41,451 bases of DNA, from assembly GCA_001802565.1 (NCBI GenBank), contig MGYS01000090.1:112220-153670 (forward strand). Reading direction: 5' to 3'. The DNA comes from Gammaproteobacteria bacterium RIFCSPLOWO2_02_FULL_57_10. GTDB lineage: Bacteria; Pseudomonadota; Gammaproteobacteria; Pseudomonadales; Pseudohongiellaceae. Shown piece after piece: positions 39,321-41,451 of this stretch. The position numbers and the translations under genes were made by a program. The notes under the pieces are model-generated. The model was given only the letters and a program-made list of their open reading frames with translations, did no database searches and had not been told where the DNA came from. Within the stretch, counting starts at the first letter, position 1. Every line of letters begins with the position of its first letter.

Positions 39321-41001
39321 CGGCGCTCCTCACGACAGGAAACATCAACTTCACGAGGCTGGCCAGCGCCAGTCCGAGTGCGAGACCGAAACCCATCACG
39401 CGCAGCATGAACCAGGCGGTGAATTCCGTCTCTGCTCCACTCGCGCTGGCACCAGCCATGTCATCAGCACGACGATAGAACTCCGGATTGAAGAACATGT
39501 TCATGTCCTCGCCCTGCGAGATCGGCCAACCATCCGGTTGCAGGAATTCGCGATACACGATCGCATTCATGTTGCCACCCGGGGCAATGCCGTTGTTGGT
39601 GATGCCGCGTCCCCCGTGATCGTGCAGCATCCACACGCCGCTGCCATAGGAGTGCAGACCATCGTTGGTGGTGTTCAGAGTGAGATCGGCACGCTGACCC
39701 GGTGCCAGCCAGAACACATCGCGGGTGACCTGCGCCCCTTCACTCTGCAGCACGCCATCGAGATGCGTCGCCGTGGCCTTGTGCCCATGTGGATGCAATG
39801 ACAGCCCTTCGCTGCCCGCATTCAACACGCGCAATCTGATCAGCTCATCGGGCCCGGTCACCACAAGAGATTCGCGGAACGTGTAGGGAAACGAGCGGCC
39901 GTTGAGCGTGTAGTAATCGCTCTCGGATTCGATGAGATTGTAGCCGCCGTGAATCCAGCGCTCGATCTCGACTGGATCATTGCTGCGCTGGATGATGCCG
40001 CTCAGGCCGCTGTCCAGATCGGTGTAATGCAGATCGTATTCCTGCGTGTACGACTCGCGGCTTGACTGCGAAGTGACCCGCACCTGCCCCGCGCCGATGT
40101 TGAGTGTCTGCAATGTGTTGCTCGGCCGATTTTCCTCGACCACGAACATGCCCTGCAGCCCCATCAAAATGTGCGCCTGGGATTGCACGTGGCAATGGTA
40201 GAACGCGGTGCCGGTGCTGCGCGGATTCAGCTCGTAGGTGCGCGCCTCACCGGGCATGAGCGGGTTCTCGCTCGTCATGGTGCCGTCGTTACCCTGACCG
40301 TCTGCTGTCAGATACGTGTGATCGACGCCGTGGAAGTGAATCGTGTGTGGCATGTAGTGCGTGTTCTCGAGCGTCACTTTCACCACATCGCCCTGCTCGA
40401 TGCGCATGCTCGGGGAGGGCAGGCGCAGCAGATCCATCGCCACGTTGGACTCGAAATTCTCCGTGGCCATGCCGAAGGACTTGGGTGCGAATACCCAAAG
40501 ACCAGGTGTTATGCCGGGAGCAAGTGCAAACTGCGCAGTGGGCTCCTGTTCATCAGGAGAGCCACCGTTGAGTTCGGCGACTTCGAGGCGGATGTGGATC
40601 TCGTCGGGGTCGCCATCGCCATCGAGATCGGCGCCTTTGACGACGGCGTCCGGTGCGAGTCCCGCGCGCAGCAGGGTGTCGGTGGACACGTTGTTGGTGC
40701 CCCTGACGAATGCGGCGATGGCATAGGGATTGTCGGCAACGCAGGTGGGCGCGGCGGCTATCTCCACGCCATCGATGGTCTGGGCATCGCGCCAGCCGAG
40801 CAGGTCTTCAGGGCAGGCTTCCTCCGTGGGCGCCATCATCTCGGGCTCGGCGGCAGTCATGTTCGAGCCAGCACTTTCGTCATAGGCAGGTGTGCCGACG
40901 ATCTGCGCAATCTCGAAGCGCAACCGTGGCGGATACCACTGCGGCGGAAACAGGGCGGCACTGAGGACGAGGCCGATGATCAAGAGAACTGCTGCGCGCA
41001 T
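39310..41001 (-). CDS. Two-domain-type multicopper oxidase, membrane anchored at both ends
   Basis: The 563-residue protein has an N-terminal hydrophobic segment (4-20), an extra region of about 60-180 with a DxDGDGDxDE motif (125-134), then two cupredoxin domains. Trinuclear-site motifs are H219-x-x-H-F-H-G (HTIHFHG) and HPHGHKATATH (403-413). Domain 1 ends with YHCHVQSQAH (Cys270, H277), whereas domain 2 ends with MLHDHGGRG, with Asp461 where laccases carry the type 1 cysteine. The type 1 copper should thus be in the first domain (type C layout), unlike bacterial small laccase, where it is in the second. The axial ligand (M280, L282 or M285) is uncertain. A membrane helix (about 528-556) ends the protein. 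It oxidises an unknown donor with O2. Confidence 0.87.
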   Translation of the reverse strand: MRAAVLLIIGLVLSAALFPPQWYPPRLRFEIAQIVGTPAYDESAGSNMTAAEPEMMAPTEEACPEDLLGWRDAQTIDGVEIAAAPTCVADNPYAIAAFVRGTNNVSTDTLLRAGLAPDAVVKGADLDGDGDPDEIHIRLEVAELNGGSPDEQEPTAQFALAPGITPGLWVFAPKSFGMATENFESNVAMDLLRLPSPSMRIEQGDVVKVTLENTHYMPHTIHFHGVDHTYLTADGQGNDGTMTSENPLMPGEARTYELNPRSTGTAFYHCHVQSQAHILMGLQGMFVVEENRPSNTLQTLNIGAGQVRVTSQSSRESYTQEYDLHYTDLDSGLSGIIQRSNDPVEIERWIHGGYNLIESESDYYTLNGRSFPYTFRESLVVTGPDELIRLRVLNAGSEGLSLHPHGHKATATHLDGVLQSEGAQVTRDVFWLAPGQRADLTLNTTNDGLHSYGSGVWMLHDHGGRGITNNGIAPGGNMNAIVYREFLQPDGWPISQGEDMNMFFNPEFYRRADDMAGASASGAETEFTAWFMLRVMGFGLALGLALASLVKLMFPVVRSADES

Positions 41002-41026
41002 ATCGATTCCTGTTTACTACCTTTTT

Positions 41027-41094
41027 TGTGGGAGCGAGCCCTGCTCGCGATAAAGTTCTGCGATCTTCAATCGCGGGCAGGGCCCGCTCCCACA
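41027..41094. repeat. REP/BIME palindrome copy 5, overlapping a gene end
   Basis: TGTGGGAGCGAGCCCTGCTC on the left and TCGCGGGCAGGGCCCGCTCC plus CACA on the right form an imperfect inverted pair; left arm and right arm belong to the two different subtypes seen in copies 4 and 1. The last codons of the gene at 41067-41451 lie inside the right arm. Confidence 0.88.
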
Positions 41095-41451
41095 CTTTTC
41101 CTCGTGCTTAGCCAATAGATGCCCTGCAACAGCACCACCAGCGCAATGAACCACGGCAGCGTGCCATAGTCCGGCCCGCCTACTTGGAAGTAGAACACCG
41201 CGTTATAGAGCCGATCATCCTCGGGATGTTCGGCGGTGACAATGCCGATGTAGGTGCCCTTCTCGTCGAAGCGATGATTGACAGTGAACTCGCCCTCAGC
41301 CCTGATGACCGGCGGTTGATAGAAAACCGTCACGGCATCGAGATCCTCGATGGTCTGCACGTCCTCCCAGCGGGCATAGATGCCGAAGTCCTGTTCGTCG
41401 CGGATGATGCGGAAATCCAGGGGCATCTCCTGCAGGAAATTGTGCAGGTAC
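41067..41451 (-). CDS. Membrane-anchored protein, partial (FixH/YtkA-like?), next to the multicopper oxidase
   Basis: The frame is open through the right edge, so the start lies outside the window; an internal ATG at 41426 is preceded in frame by YLHNFLQE and is probably not the start. The visible ~128 residues form a beta-rich extracytoplasmic domain (DFGIYARWEDVQTIEDLDAV, GEFTVNHRFDEKGTYIGIVTAEHPEDDRLYNAVFYFQVG), then one membrane helix (LPWFIALVVLLQGIYWLS). The pattern resembles FixH/YtkA-type or copper-partner beta-sandwich proteins, but I cannot assign a family. The last eight residues (VGAGPARD) and the stop are encoded by the REP element. It is co-directional with the multicopper oxidase and probably upstream in the same unit. 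Confidence 0.75.
   Translation of the reverse strand, partial: YLHNFLQEMPLDFRIIRDEQDFGIYARWEDVQTIEDLDAVTVFYQPPVIRAEGEFTVNHRFDEKGTYIGIVTAEHPEDDRLYNAVFYFQVGGPDYGTLPWFIALVVLLQGIYWLSTRKSVGAGPARD

Noticed and set aside
1-41451. CRISPR arrays, tRNA or rRNA genes, insertion sequences
   Set aside because: I looked for regular direct repeats, cloverleaf ends and transposase motifs on both strands and saw none; the only dispersed repeats are REP elements.

Overview
The window looks like a chromosomal segment of a moderately GC-rich gammaproteobacterium. Reasons: five copies of a Pseudomonas/Xanthomonad-type REP palindrome (core GTGGGAGCGGGCC-N-TGCCCGCGAT), a PA2778/PA2779-like gene pair, an outer-membrane phospholipase A, an alginate-export-type porin and NtrC/sigma-54 regulation. 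I cannot name the genus. All family names come from reading motifs; no database search was run.

Layout. 1-6.6 kb: tail of an MBL-fold hydrolase, a PAS-PAS-GAF-GGDEF-EAL protein, and a divergent pair of an alginate-export-type porin and a secreted parallel beta-helix protein. 6.6-25.3 kb: a large ABC export locus with one HlyD/MacA-like adaptor, four intact ~800-residue double-FtsX (MacB-like) permeases, the 3' remnant of a fifth, two almost identical LolD/MacB-like ATPases, and an NtrC/NtrB-type two-component system. An AAA/DUF4143 ATPase and a VTT (TVP38/DedA-like) membrane protein interrupt it. 25.4-31.3 kb: GST, MazE/VapC-type toxin-antitoxin pair, pirin-azoreductase operon with divergent LysR regulator, and a membrane-embedded AraC regulator. 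31.4-37.2 kb: phospholipase A, PA2778/PA2779-like pair, MscS channel, DUF4920 protein, amidohydrolase, YnfA. 37.2-41.4 kb: FG-GAP lipoprotein, cupredoxin, two-domain-type multicopper oxidase and a truncated membrane protein, apparently a copper/periplasmic redox cluster.

The most interesting result is regulatory. The two main ABC transcription units (adaptor operon on the minus strand; permease upstream of ntrC on the plus strand) each have a good sigma-54 -24/-12 element preceded by two tandem dyads of the form TGTTTCA-N3-TGAAACA. In both cases the dyad centres lie about 72 and 94-97 bp upstream of the -24 GG. A fifth dyad abuts a weaker sigma-54-like element in front of the ntrC gene. This suggests that the NtrC-like regulator encoded here drives the whole export locus and controls itself. 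The partner kinase has two membrane helices and almost no periplasmic loop. I therefore propose an envelope-stress or antimicrobial detoxification module, functionally analogous to Bce modules but with a sigma-54 output.
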